Origin: GYS-P2D sp964489125
GTDB lineage: Bacteria > Bacteroidota > Bacteroidia > Chitinophagales > Saprospiraceae
Direction of reading: 5' to 3'
DNA: 64,000 nucleotides
NCBI GenBank assembly: GCA_964489125.1
Contig: CAZAXY010000003.1
Coordinates: forward strand, 9,084-73,083
Each line of letters begins with the position of its first letter. Within the stretch, counting starts at the first letter, position 1. This document shows, in pieces, positions 16,827-26,332 of the stretch. Both the position numbers and the translations under genes were made by a program. The notes beneath the pieces were generated by a model. That model ran no database searches and had not been told where the DNA came from. It saw only the letters and a program-made list of their open reading frames with translations.

Positions 16827-18740
16827 ATGCATAACCTTCAATTTATAAAGCTCAAGAACAAAATACTATATCATTTTTCATTAGTAGCATTCATAAGTTG
16901 TACTGCTTCGGCTGAGGCATATTCTCAAGGAAGCTGGATCAGAGATGAAGCCAAGATAACTGAGGCGGTAGATCTATATAACTTATCTGGAGAAGGGGTT
17001 GTCGTTGTTATGATAGATCGCGGAATCGACTATAGGCACCCTGATTTTATTGATGACAATGGCAATACAAGAATCGATTACATATTTGACTTAACAGACA
17101 ATTCTGGTGCTTTCGATAGTGACAATACCTATGGTGTGGGTACGATATGGGACGCCGCAGAGATCAATCAAGCACTTGCTAATAATACTACCCCGCCATT
17201 AACCAATGACAATGGAGGACATGGTACTCAGACAACAGGTATTATGTGTGGTGACGGCAGTGGAACGGCCAGTCGAGAATTTAAAGGAGTGGCACCCAAT
17301 AGTCGAATTATCAGTATAAAATTTATCCAGGATGGTTTTCCTGCATTTGGTAACAATCCTGGTGAACCTTCTTTCTTTGATGCAAGCTTGCTAAGCACAG
17401 CATTTAATTTTGCAACGGACAAAATTCAAGAATTAGGACTTCCTTCGGTTACTCTTATGAATTTTGGTTCCATCGGTGGACCTACAGATGGAACGAGTTT
17501 AATCTGTCGCCAAATGGATGATTACATTGACCTCGGGCATCCTCTCGTCTGTGGTGTAGGTGATGATGGCGGCCAAGATAATCGAGCATCAGGTACAATT
17601 AGTCAAGGACAAACAATAGAATTAGAAGTTCTAAAATCAAGTAGCTTTTTAAGATTCGATCTTTGGTACGATGAACTCGATCGGTTTGAAGTTTCTGTGC
17701 AACGACCGGATGGCAGCGTAGCCGGACCGTTCTCGCCACCGATGAGTGCGAATGATGTCTCTGACAACGTTGAATTTGATATGTTCATAGGGCATAGAGG
17801 GGCTAATACCGATTTTTTTGAGGCCACCTCTCTCAGAAGAGAGTTATTGATAGATCTATCAGGTGTTAATGGATCCTATAAGGTAATTCTCACAGGAATG
17901 GCTATCAATTCGTCGGGAGAATTTATTGCAACCCTTAATCCTGGATTTAATTTTCTGAATAATAGATTTTTAACTTTTATTGCTCCAGGGGGCAGTATCA
18001 ATGATTACTCTAGTTCACTCAAAGTCATTAGTCCTACCGATTATGTCGTAGATAATTCTTGGGTAGATATTAATGGAGTTCCCAGACAACTTAGCGGTCA
18101 AGGCGACCCTGGACAACTATGGCTTGGATCAAGTGAAGGACCTACACAAGATGGACGATTGGGTACAGATTTCGCAGCTCCTGGCGAAGTTTGTGCCGCA
18201 GCCTATGGTCAAGGCAGCTATAACGCCACCTTTACTGGCAATGTGCTGCAAAATAGCAACGGCTTGTATGGCATACAAAATGCAGTCAGTGCGGCAGCGC
18301 CAGTCTCAGTCGGTGTTATCGCGCTAATGCTAGAAGGCAACCCTGATCTGACACCTGAAGAAGTTAAGCAGATCCTTCAAACAACTTCTAACGAAGATCA
18401 GTTCACTCAATCAGTACCTAATGCCACATGGGGATATGGAAAGCTAAATGCACAGCGAGCAGTGGAAGAAGCGATGAGACAATCCTCTGACATCGTAGTG
18501 TCCAATGAGTCTATTGAAATATCAGACAGAACTCCTACCAACCGATATATCTTAAGAGGAAATTTTTCCAATTACAATATCGAAGTGCTGAATAGTGCCG
18601 GCACTACCATTTCCGATCATTCTACCACGACAGAAAATGAAATCGTAATAAACCTCAGTGGTGTAAACAATACGCAACGATTCATTCAGGTGAGTCATCA
18701 AACGAACCCAGATTTGTTTGTTGTACAACGCATGGATTAG
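16827..18740 (+). CDS. Secreted subtilisin-like serine protease (S8)
   Basis: 637 residues with an N-terminal signal sequence (hydrophobic LYHFSLVAFISCTASAEA). The catalytic triad is D64 in VVVVMIDRGID, H132 in GGHGTQTTG, and S488 in NAVSAAAP. The Ser motif lacks the usual GTSMAAP wording but keeps S and the downstream Pro. A long insert (about 250-370) separates His and Ser and may be a P/jelly-roll-like domain. The C-terminal 70 residues (RYILRGNFSNYNIEVLNSAGTTI onward) resemble a T9SS type A sorting domain, so it is probably exported by the type IX system. A role in extracellular protein degradation is inferred. Confidence 0.87.
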   Translation: MHNLQFIKLKNKILYHFSLVAFISCTASAEAYSQGSWIRDEAKITEAVDLYNLSGEGVVVVMIDRGIDYRHPDFIDDNGNTRIDYIFDLTDNSGAFDSDNTYGVGTIWDAAEINQALANNTTPPLTNDNGGHGTQTTGIMCGDGSGTASREFKGVAPNSRIISIKFIQDGFPAFGNNPGEPSFFDASLLSTAFNFATDKIQELGLPSVTLMNFGSIGGPTDGTSLICRQMDDYIDLGHPLVCGVGDDGGQDNRASGTISQGQTIELEVLKSSSFLRFDLWYDELDRFEVSVQRPDGSVAGPFSPPMSANDVSDNVEFDMFIGHRGANTDFFEATSLRRELLIDLSGVNGSYKVILTGMAINSSGEFIATLNPGFNFLNNRFLTFIAPGGSINDYSSSLKVISPTDYVVDNSWVDINGVPRQLSGQGDPGQLWLGSSEGPTQDGRLGTDFAAPGEVCAAAYGQGSYNATFTGNVLQNSNGLYGIQNAVSAAAPVSVGVIALMLEGNPDLTPEEVKQILQTTSNEDQFTQSVPNATWGYGKLNAQRAVEEAMRQSSDIVVSNESIEISDRTPTNRYILRGNFSNYNIEVLNSAGTTISDHSTTTENEIVINLSGVNNTQRFIQVSHQTNPDLFVVQRMD

Positions 18741-19148
18741 CAAGGTCGCAGCTAATCTCAAACCTAGTTTGGATTGAGCTTTCGGTAATCCAAAAGATAA
18801 TGAACCACTCTCATACCATCGAATATATTCACGTATACCGTGTATACCTATTGGTGCTAATCTATGCACATTGTCCTGGACCATCAGAATCAAGGGTATC
18901 CTACAAATCCAAGGTGAATAAGCCGTGAACTCCTTACGTTACATGCTATATCCACTTGCATCTATTTAAATCAATAAATCAAAGTATCATCATTACTTGA
19001 TAGACTCCTAAATACTCTGATCTATAAAGGATATTCCCTATCTTGAAATCGCTTAAAATAATTCTGTCAGTGTTATTTCTTGAGGGTAGTTAAATGCAGC
19101 ATATAAACGATTATAAAATACGCGAACGTCAAATAAATAATAAAAATC
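18741..19148. other. Intergenic region, possible weak terminator
   Basis: Just past the subtilase stop CTCAAACC (18757-18764) and GGATTGAG (18771-18778) form an 8-bp stem with one mismatch and no T-run. Nothing else recognisable; short frames on the minus strand have no motifs. Confidence 0.4.
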
Positions 19149-19487
19149 ATGACCATTAAACAACTCATTGCAATCCTAGTGATCCTATTTGTTACCTCCT
19201 GCAAAATAAATAATGAACCACTCACTCGAACAATAAAAGTGACTTCAGATAACAATATTGAATTCAATATGCAAATAAATGGTACAATCGAAAAAAATAT
19301 TACCACACCATATGAGTTTACATATAATGAGGAAGAAGGTGATTTCATATTTAGTTCAACAGAACAGGAAGAGAATATCGAAATAGAAATGCTTGATATT
19401 CGGGGATCCTTAGTTTTGGGAACCTTTAATGCAACTGGCCCTAAAATTAGATTTAGAGTAAAAGGTGATGAAATGAGGACTTACTGA
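19149..19487 (+). CDS. Small lipoprotein
   Basis: 112 residues with a lipoprotein signal (MTIKQLIAILVILFVTSCK; lipobox VTSC). The rest is a beta-rich, acidic stretch with no known domain (IKVTSDNNIEFNMQINGT, then FTYNEEEGDF). The alternation of hydrophobic and polar residues looks like a single beta-sandwich of under 100 residues. Stand-alone gene. Function unknown. Confidence 0.55.
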   Translation: MTIKQLIAILVILFVTSCKINNEPLTRTIKVTSDNNIEFNMQINGTIEKNITTPYEFTYNEEEGDFIFSSTEQEENIEIEMLDIRGSLVLGTFNATGPKIRFRVKGDEMRTY

Positions 19488-19931
19488 ATTTAATCAACTT
19501 CACTTAACTTTAGACACCTTCAGCATATCAATTCCTTTGGTTCAATAAGTACTCTTGGTCATTATGGCAGCGACATCGGAATACGCCATGTTTCAACCGA
19601 GCATCGTGGCAGTTAGCTAATCTCTGGAAGATTATCACTATCCTCGGGATCTCCAGTATTGCTCTGAGAATAGGCTCTATCTATAAAATAGATCCAGACA
19701 CCTGCTGATGTCATATCATCTTCTTGGCTTCTCGCTTCTATTATAAGCAAGTATATTCTAAGTACTGATTACTTAGCAGCATACTAATAACTAAATGTAA
19801 AAAACAATCAAACTCTTAAAGTCCTCTAAATATTACAAGGATAAACTCCGCAATTAAGATTATCTTATAACTTACGATGGCGTTGCAAGATCACTCCTGC
19901 GACAACACATCAGAAGAAATAAAATTACACT
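19488..19931. other. Intergenic region, no gene confirmed
   Basis: Short plus-strand frame at about 19570-19620 and a minus-strand frame at about 19620-19715 look weakly protein-like but have no recognisable motif. No terminator or clear promoter was found. Confidence 0.35.
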
Positions 19932-21566
19932 ATGAAAAGACGCGATTTCTTATACCTAGCTGGAGCTGGAATGCTTGCGGCCCCGTTACCCATATTAGGT
20001 AATAGCATTCATGCTTCAGAACTCATCAACCCTGGATTAGCTGTTGCTGAGAAAAAAGTGTTGGCGGATGTAGCGCTCAATACTGCTCAAAAGCTCGGAG
20101 CAACTTATGCGGATGCGAGAATCGGCAGATACCTTAATCAATTCGTATTTACCAGAGAAAAGAAGGTTCAGAACACCGTAAATACCGAGTCATTTGGCAT
20201 CGGCATCAGGGTGATAACCAATGGCACATGGGGATTTGCGTCAACTAATGATGTAACTCCTGATGGCATCAAAAAAGCTACAGAACTCGCTGTAGCAATA
20301 GCCAAAGCGAACAGCAAGATACAAACTGAAGAAGTCGTACTGGCGCCTGTTAGAGGACATGGCGACGTAAGCTGGAAAACTCCAATTGTCAAAAGTTCAT
20401 TGGAGGTGCCAGTATCAGAAAAAGTTGATCTCTTGCTTGAGGCAAATAATCGTGCGCTCGAAAATGGTGCTGATTATATCAGCTCTGCACTATTCTCTGT
20501 CAATGAGCAGAAATACTTCGCATCAACAGAAGGATCATACATCGATCAGGATGTACACCGCATCTGGCCGACGCTTAATATCACCGCTGTAGACAAGTCT
20601 ACGGGTAAGTTTAAAAATCGTCAGGGCTTAGGGGCTCCAATGGGATTGGGATATGAATACCTCATACCTGATGCACGAGAAGAAGTTAAGGGTGCAGGCG
20701 GAATCACGCTATACAGAAATAGATATAACATCATCGAGGACGCGATTGCTGGCGCCAAGCAAGCTCGAGCCATGCTGTCTGCACCATCGGTAGAACCTGG
20801 CAAGTATGACCTCGTCTTAGAACCTAATCACTTAGGGTTGACGATACATGAGTCTGTTGGGCACCCCCTCGAACTTGATCGAGTGCTTGGCTATGAAGCC
20901 AATTATGCAGGAACGAGTTTTGCAACCTTAGATAAGTGGCAAACCAAAGAGTTTAACTATGGCAATGAACTTGTTAATCTCGTTGCTGACAAGACTCAGG
21001 TAGGATCTCTCGGTGCTGTTGCTTACGACGATGAAGGTGTGAAATGTAAAGAATGGGATCTAGTCAGAAATGGTGTCCTCGTCAACTATCAAGCGATCAG
21101 AGATCAAGTACATATGATCGATCAGAATGAATCACATGGCTGTTGCTACTCTCAGAGTTGGAATGATGTACAATTTCAACGTATGCCCAATGTCTCGTTA
21201 GAGCCAGGTACTCAACCATACTCTATAGATGACATGGTCAAAGATGTGGAGAAAGGAATCTATCTCGTCGGACGAGGCTCCTACTCTATAGATCAACAGC
21301 GATATAACTTCCAGTTCGGTGGGACGCTAACCTATGAAATAGAAAATGGCGAAGTGAAAGGCCTCATCAATGATGCGGCATACCAGTCTAACACACAAGA
21401 ATTTTGGAATAGCACAGCTAAGATTTGTGATAAGAGTGACTATCGCATGTTCGGTTCATTTTTTGATGGAAAAGGACAGCCGAGTCAGGTAAGTGCAGTA
21501 TCTCATGGCTGCTCTACGACACGGTTTAATGGGGTCAATGTAATCAACACAGGTCGCAACATTTAA
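19932..21566 (+). CDS. tldD: TldD-family metallopeptidase with Tat signal
   Basis: 544 residues. A twin-arginine-like signal (MKRRDFLYLAGAGMLAAP) begins the protein, so it is likely exported folded, unlike the cytoplasmic E. coli TldD. The metal-binding HESVGH motif (H306, E307, H311) matches the TldD HExxxH; GATYADAR and GSLGAVAYDDEG are further family segments. TldD pairs with TldE to form a heterodimeric peptidase whose channel takes unfolded peptides. Here the tldE homologue starts 22 bp downstream. Whether export of one subunit is real or the leader is retained is open. Confidence 0.9.
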   Translation: MKRRDFLYLAGAGMLAAPLPILGNSIHASELINPGLAVAEKKVLADVALNTAQKLGATYADARIGRYLNQFVFTREKKVQNTVNTESFGIGIRVITNGTWGFASTNDVTPDGIKKATELAVAIAKANSKIQTEEVVLAPVRGHGDVSWKTPIVKSSLEVPVSEKVDLLLEANNRALENGADYISSALFSVNEQKYFASTEGSYIDQDVHRIWPTLNITAVDKSTGKFKNRQGLGAPMGLGYEYLIPDAREEVKGAGGITLYRNRYNIIEDAIAGAKQARAMLSAPSVEPGKYDLVLEPNHLGLTIHESVGHPLELDRVLGYEANYAGTSFATLDKWQTKEFNYGNELVNLVADKTQVGSLGAVAYDDEGVKCKEWDLVRNGVLVNYQAIRDQVHMIDQNESHGCCYSQSWNDVQFQRMPNVSLEPGTQPYSIDDMVKDVEKGIYLVGRGSYSIDQQRYNFQFGGTLTYEIENGEVKGLINDAAYQSNTQEFWNSTAKICDKSDYRMFGSFFDGKGQPSQVSAVSHGCSTTRFNGVNVINTGRNI

Positions 21567-21588
21567 TAAACTCTAAAGCAAAATAACA

Positions 21589-22905
21589 ATGGCAATATAT
21601 AATAAAGAAGATGCTAAAGCGATCATGGCCAAAGCCTTAGAGTATAGTAAGGCAGACGGTTGTGAAGTAAACTTGTCAGGCAGTGATAGTGGCAATATCA
21701 GATATGCACGCAACACTGTATCTACCGCTGGAGCGCAGTCCAATCAGACTTTGGTCGTTCAATCAAATTTTGGTAAAAAAGTAGGAACAGCGACGATAGA
21801 AGAATTTGATAATGCCTCTATCGAGAAGGTGGTAAGGCGAGCAGAGGAGTTGGCAACACTCTCTCCAGAGTCTGAGGAATTTATGGAGCCGCTCGGACCA
21901 CAAAACATTATAGACTCTAATCAGCACTTCAAGTCCACCTCTAAGGTTACTCCAGAGTATCGTGCAGCTGTTGCAGCGTCAAGTATTGAGCCTGCCAAAG
22001 CTAAAGGGGTTACCGCTGCAGGATTTTTTGAGGACTATGCAGACTTTTCGGCCATCAGCAATTCTAATGGATTGTTTGCCTATGAGCAGTCTACTGGCAT
22101 GGACTTTACCGTCACCATGCGAAGCAACGATGGATCAGGTTCAGGATGGGTAACTCGTGATTACAATGACGTCAGCAGATTTGACGCTGAGATGGCATCC
22201 CAGATCGCTATCGACAAGGCCTTACAATCTAGAGAAGCCAAGGCTATCGAACCAGGAAAATATACCGTAATTCTTGAACCTGCAGCTTCGATAGGCCTAT
22301 TGAGAAATATGCTTTTTTCATTCAATGCCAGAAGTGCAGATGAAGGGCGAAGCTTTATGGCGAAAGAAGGTGGTGGAAACAAGATCGGAGAGAAGATAGT
22401 TGATGAGCGCATCAATCTATATTCAGATCCACTTAACCCTCTGGTGCCTGCATCTACATGGACAGGTGAGGGCATGCCTAGAGAGAAAACTGTATGGTTG
22501 GAGAATGGAGTTGTTAAGAATCTGGCCTATGGTAGATATTGGGCTGACCAAAAAGGAGTTGCTCCACTACCATTCCCATCTAATGGGATCATGGATGGTG
22601 GCGATGCTTCATTAGAAGATCTTATAAAAGATACTAAGAAGGGTGTCCTCGTAACAAGGTTGTGGTACATACGAACAGTAGATCCACAAACGCTTCTATA
22701 TACAGGATTGACTCGTGATGGAACATTCTATATCGAAAACGGTAAGCTGAAGCACCCGATCAAGAATTTCAGATTTAATGAAAGTCCAATTATCATGCTT
22801 AATAATCTGGAAACTTTAGGAAAGCAAGTGCGCATTAATGGCAACCTGATCCCATATATGAAGGTGAGAGATTTTACATTCACGAGTCTCTCGGACGCCG
22901 TTTAG
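21589..22905 (+). CDS. TldE/PmbA-family protease subunit
   Basis: 438 residues, PmbA fold. It lacks the HExxxH zinc motif of TldD, as expected of the partner subunit. Segments such as DGCEVNLSGSDSGNIRYARN, EAKAIEPGKYTVILEP and a glycine-rich middle with MDGGDASLEDL support the call. It has no Tat-like leader, which contrasts with the neighbouring TldD homologue. It ends at a terminator-like hairpin, then DUF4159 and the MoxR-type cluster continue on the same strand. Confidence 0.87.
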   Translation: MAIYNKEDAKAIMAKALEYSKADGCEVNLSGSDSGNIRYARNTVSTAGAQSNQTLVVQSNFGKKVGTATIEEFDNASIEKVVRRAEELATLSPESEEFMEPLGPQNIIDSNQHFKSTSKVTPEYRAAVAASSIEPAKAKGVTAAGFFEDYADFSAISNSNGLFAYEQSTGMDFTVTMRSNDGSGSGWVTRDYNDVSRFDAEMASQIAIDKALQSREAKAIEPGKYTVILEPAASIGLLRNMLFSFNARSADEGRSFMAKEGGGNKIGEKIVDERINLYSDPLNPLVPASTWTGEGMPREKTVWLENGVVKNLAYGRYWADQKGVAPLPFPSNGIMDGGDASLEDLIKDTKKGVLVTRLWYIRTVDPQTLLYTGLTRDGTFYIENGKLKHPIKNFRFNESPIIMLNNLETLGKQVRINGNLIPYMKVRDFTFTSLSDAV

Positions 22906-22932
22906 CAACAACATAATATTGATGGATTAAGG

Positions 22933-22964
22933 AAGGATTTAGATTCAACTCTAAGTCCTTTTTT
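22933..22964 (+). terminator. Terminator-like hairpin between tldE homologue and DUF4159 gene
   Basis: AAGGATTTAG (22933-22942) pairs with CTAAGTCCTT (22951-22960), with one G/U pair, followed by a T-run to 22964. The next gene starts only 12 bases later at 22976, so its expression requires read-through or an internal promoter. Confidence 0.65.
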
Positions 22965-22975
22965 AACAGAACAAC

Positions 22976-23593
22976 ATGGTATCACAATTTCACTTCACAC
23001 GCTTGATGTATGAGTCAGGAGACTGGGATGTGGATCAACGCATGCCTTCTAACATCCTTCATTCACTAGTAGAGTATACGACCCTACCTGTCGATACTGA
23101 GGAACATATTGTTCCTTTAAGTGATAATCAAGTATTTCACTCTCCATTTAGTTATATGGCTGGTCATCGTCTGGTTCAGTTCACCAGTGCGGAAGAAGAG
23201 AATTTTAAGAACTATGTAGACCGAGGTGGTTTTGTATTTGCTGATGACTGCAATCACGACATCGATGGCCTATTTGCCAAGTCCTTTGAAGCACAAATGA
23301 TCGATCTTTTTGGTGAAGGCTCCCTCAAAAAAATTCCAAACGATCATCCTTTATACAGTTCCTTTTTTGATTTTGATGGTCCCCCAACAACTTCACAAGA
23401 ACTCAATGGTTGGGGTGATGACTTAGTGCACGACTACCTGAAAGCTGTCGAAATCAACGGTCGCATAGCGGTGTTGTATTCTAATAAAGATTATGGCTGC
23501 GAGTGGGATTATGATTTTAGAAATAAACGATGGTATAAGAACGACAATACAAGATTCGGTGTCAATATCGTCATCCATGCCTTGACTTCTTAA
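22976..23593 (+). CDS. DUF4159 domain protein
   Basis: 205 residues without signal peptide. The layout (F.FTRLMYESGDWDVD at the start, HRLVQFTSAEEENFKNYVDRGGFVFADDCNHD, CEWDYDF late) matches DUF4159, a glutamine-amidotransferase-like fold without known catalytic residues. These genes recur beside MoxR, DUF58 and BatA-type genes and are taken as cluster members of unknown role. Confidence 0.72.
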   Translation: MVSQFHFTRLMYESGDWDVDQRMPSNILHSLVEYTTLPVDTEEHIVPLSDNQVFHSPFSYMAGHRLVQFTSAEEENFKNYVDRGGFVFADDCNHDIDGLFAKSFEAQMIDLFGEGSLKKIPNDHPLYSSFFDFDGPPTTSQELNGWGDDLVHDYLKAVEINGRIAVLYSNKDYGCEWDYDFRNKRWYKNDNTRFGVNIVIHALTS

Positions 23594-23606
23594 TATCTTG
23601 ACAGCT

Positions 23607-24464
23607 ATGAGACTATTAGCAATATGTATGACCATCATGTTTTGGCAAGTTGCCTATAGCCAGCATGGCATTGTGAATGATGAAGAAACCATGCGAAGTG
23701 AGATACTCAATTCGGATCGCAATTATGCAGTGTACTTACCGCACGACTACCACAGTTCATCAAGGAGCTATCCTGTACTATATCTCCTGCATGGCGCAGG
23801 AGACGACCAGACAGGATGGATTCAGTTTGGTGAAGTGAGTCGTATCACAGATGACGCCATCAGGACAGGCAAAGCAACTCCGATGATCATAATTATGCCT
23901 GACGCCGACACAGATCGACGTGGTTATTACAATACAATCAGAGGCACCTGGCGTTACGAAGATTTTTTCTTTGAAGAGCTGATGCCATATGTCGAAGACA
24001 AATATCGCATCAAGTCTGACAAGCGTTATCGTGCGATTGCTGGACTATCCATGGGTGGTGGTGGCAGCTTTATTTACGCCATTCATCGTCCAGATCTATT
24101 TTCTTCAGCCTGCCCCCTTAGCGCATATGTAGGAGCACTATCTGTTGAAGGCGGAAAATGGTTACTCAATGATGAGGAAAAAGGCTATCCTCAAGAAGAA
24201 TTGCAAGAGTATTTCAACGAGACAAATGCACATTATCTCATCGAAAATGGCAATGCTGAGAATTTGAGCTCCGTGAGATGGTATATAGATTGTGGCGATG
24301 ATGACTTCTTATATGAAGGCAATAGCCTCGTGCATATCGCTATGACCAAGATGGATATCCACCATGAATATCGAGTGCGTGATGGCGCCCACAATTGGAC
24401 TTATTGGCGTGAGTCGCTACCAGAAGTTCTGGCATTTATATCTCAAGGATTTCACCAATATTAA
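23607..24464 (+). CDS. Secreted esterase (esterase D/PF00756 family)
   Basis: 285 residues from the ATG at 23607; an earlier in-frame TTG at 23598 would add three residues before the signal peptide (MRLLAICMTIMFWQVAYS). YPVLYLLHGAGDDQTGW is followed by the nucleophile elbow GLSMGG (about 149-154), a DCGDDDFL acid segment and a His in DGAHNW. The fold and motifs are those of esterase D-like alpha/beta hydrolases that cut ester bonds of carbohydrates or lipids. Its 5' end lies 13 bp after the DUF4159 stop. Confidence 0.85.
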   Translation: MRLLAICMTIMFWQVAYSQHGIVNDEETMRSEILNSDRNYAVYLPHDYHSSSRSYPVLYLLHGAGDDQTGWIQFGEVSRITDDAIRTGKATPMIIIMPDADTDRRGYYNTIRGTWRYEDFFFEELMPYVEDKYRIKSDKRYRAIAGLSMGGGGSFIYAIHRPDLFSSACPLSAYVGALSVEGGKWLLNDEEKGYPQEELQEYFNETNAHYLIENGNAENLSSVRWYIDCGDDDFLYEGNSLVHIAMTKMDIHHEYRVRDGAHNWTYWRESLPEVLAFISQGFHQY

Positions 24465-24492
24465 GCTAACACAGAGACGCAGAGAAGATTAT

Positions 24493-25470
24493 ATGACGAA
24501 AGACAGCATTGAGCAATTACTATCCAAAATAGCGCCCCTCAAAAAAGAAATCTCTAAAAATGTAGTCGGCCAACGTGAGGTAATAGAACAATTGATCGTT
24601 GGACTTATTGCTGGTGGTCACGTTCTTCTTGAGGGTGTCCCAGGCCTTGCTAAAACCTTGATGATCAAAACTCTATCACAGGTCCTATCTATTGACTACA
24701 ATCGGATACAGTTTACTCCTGACTTGATGCCCTCAGATATCCTAGGCACCGAGATTCTACAAGTCGATGACCAAGGCACACGGGCATTTCGCTTTGAGAA
24801 AGGGCCCGTATTTACCAATATCCTACTCGGCGATGAGATCAACAGGACGCCACCCAAGACGCAATCTGCTCTGTTAGAGCTGATGCAAGAGTATGGCCTA
24901 AGCTATGCTGGCAAGCGATATGACTTACCTAAACCATTCTTCCTCTTAGCCACTCAAAATCCAATAGAACAGGCTGGCACATTTCCACTGCCAGAAGCAC
25001 AGGTGGATCGCTTCTTACTGCATGTCGTTGTGGATTATCCCGCTGCTGACGAGGAATATGACATCCTAAAGCTAACAACTGGAACCTCACAACAGACGAT
25101 AGATAAAATACTCACCGCTGAAGAGATCCTACAGCTACAAAAGTTGTGTCGTGAAGTACATATCGATGATGCATTAATCCGAAATGTCAGCCGACTCATA
25201 AGAGCTACTCGCCCTGCCGAAACCTCAGATCAATTTATCAAAGACTATGTTGATTGGGGTGCTGGACCAAGAGCAGGTCAAGCTGTAATCCTTACTGCTA
25301 AAGCCTATGCCCTAACGCAAGCGAGATATAGTGTGATTCCTTCAGATATCAAGAAGATGTTGGTTCCTACTTTGAGACATCGCTTGATCCTCAACTTCAA
25401 GGCGAGCTCTAAGAATATCACCCCATCGCAGGTTGTCGATCATCTCATCGACAACTACAATATTGGATGA
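24493..25470 (+). CDS. MoxR-family AAA+ ATPase
   Basis: 325 residues from the ATG at 24493; a longer frame to 24364 overlaps the esterase and is unlikely. Walker A is GVPGLAKT in HVLLEGVPGLAKTLMIKTL, Walker B is GDEINR in ILLGDEINRTPPKTQSALLEL, and the sensor region carries ATQNPIEQAGTFPLPEAQVDRF. The C-terminal helical part ends in VDHLIDNYN. MoxR ATPases act as chaperones assembling or activating metal-dependent or envelope complexes, usually with a VWA or DUF58 partner, which is the next gene. Confidence 0.94.
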   Translation: MTKDSIEQLLSKIAPLKKEISKNVVGQREVIEQLIVGLIAGGHVLLEGVPGLAKTLMIKTLSQVLSIDYNRIQFTPDLMPSDILGTEILQVDDQGTRAFRFEKGPVFTNILLGDEINRTPPKTQSALLELMQEYGLSYAGKRYDLPKPFFLLATQNPIEQAGTFPLPEAQVDRFLLHVVVDYPAADEEYDILKLTTGTSQQTIDKILTAEEILQLQKLCREVHIDDALIRNVSRLIRATRPAETSDQFIKDYVDWGAGPRAGQAVILTAKAYALTQARYSVIPSDIKKMLVPTLRHRLILNFKASSKNITPSQVVDHLIDNYNIG

Positions 25471-25471
25471 T

Positions 25472-26332
25472 ATGAGCGGCTCATCAAGTATCTCTACCAA
25501 AACAATTATCGAGAATGCACAGCATCTGGAGTGGTTATCGCGTAAGGTATCTAAGCATCACCTCTATGGCACACATGCATCCAAGCAGATAGGTCAGGGA
25601 TTAGAGTTCGAGCAATATCGACCATATATACAGGGTGATGACCTCAGGCAGTTGGACTGGAAGCTTTATGCCAAAACAGGAAAATACTACATCAAACAAT
25701 CTCCTGTAGCCGCCCAAAATCACCAGCATGTAGTCATTGATAATAGTCCGTCAATGTTATATCGTGAAGGCACTTATTCTAAATTGGAGTTAGCCAAGAT
25801 TATCTGTGGGGCAATGAACTATATAGCCGTAAATCAAGGTGACACCTTCTCTTGGAGCAGTAGTACAGCGCAGTGGCAAAAATCCAGTGGACTCAGAAAA
25901 TGGCAAGCTTCAATACAAAGTCTATTTGAGCTGGATGCTTCGCAAGCAACTGTATATCAAGATGTCACAACCAAAGGCAATCTCGTGTGGGTCTCAGACC
26001 TTTATACCTCAACTGAAGAGATGGAACAGATCATTAGTTTTAATGCTCATCAAAATCTCACCGTCACGGTGGCACATATCATGGGCCGGGCCGAAGAAGA
26101 GTTATCATTTGATTCATCGCTAAATTTCAGGGATTTGGAGACTGGCGAGCGCATAGAGCTTAATCCTATGGTCTATCGACAGATCTATAAGGACCGACTT
26201 AAGCAACATTATCGGACCATTACAGATCTATGTTCACCCTACAACACACAGGCCATCAGGGTCTATCTGGACGATTCAATCGATCGTTCCCTAGGGCACA
26301 TCGTAGACACCAATAACGCTCACTATCGATGA
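25472..26332 (+). CDS. DUF58 domain protein (MoxR partner)
   Basis: 286 residues from the ATG at 25472, one base after the moxR stop. The DUF58 hallmark GLEFEQYRPYIQGDDLRQLDWKLYAKTGKYYIKQ is complete, and VVIDNSPSML is a degenerate VWA metal-site motif (D-x-S-x-S-like). Proteins of this family are soluble or membrane-linked partners of MoxR. Overlap of its stop with the next ATG (ATGA) shows coupling. Confidence 0.88.
   Translation: MSGSSSISTKTIIENAQHLEWLSRKVSKHHLYGTHASKQIGQGLEFEQYRPYIQGDDLRQLDWKLYAKTGKYYIKQSPVAAQNHQHVVIDNSPSMLYREGTYSKLELAKIICGAMNYIAVNQGDTFSWSSSTAQWQKSSGLRKWQASIQSLFELDASQATVYQDVTTKGNLVWVSDLYTSTEEMEQIISFNAHQNLTVTVAHIMGRAEEELSFDSSLNFRDLETGERIELNPMVYRQIYKDRLKQHYRTITDLCSPYNTQAIRVYLDDSIDRSLGHIVDTNNAHYR

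Noticed and set aside
18552..18893. 113-codon minus-strand frame after the subtilase
   Set aside because: Overlaps the subtilase sorting-domain region and shows no known motif.
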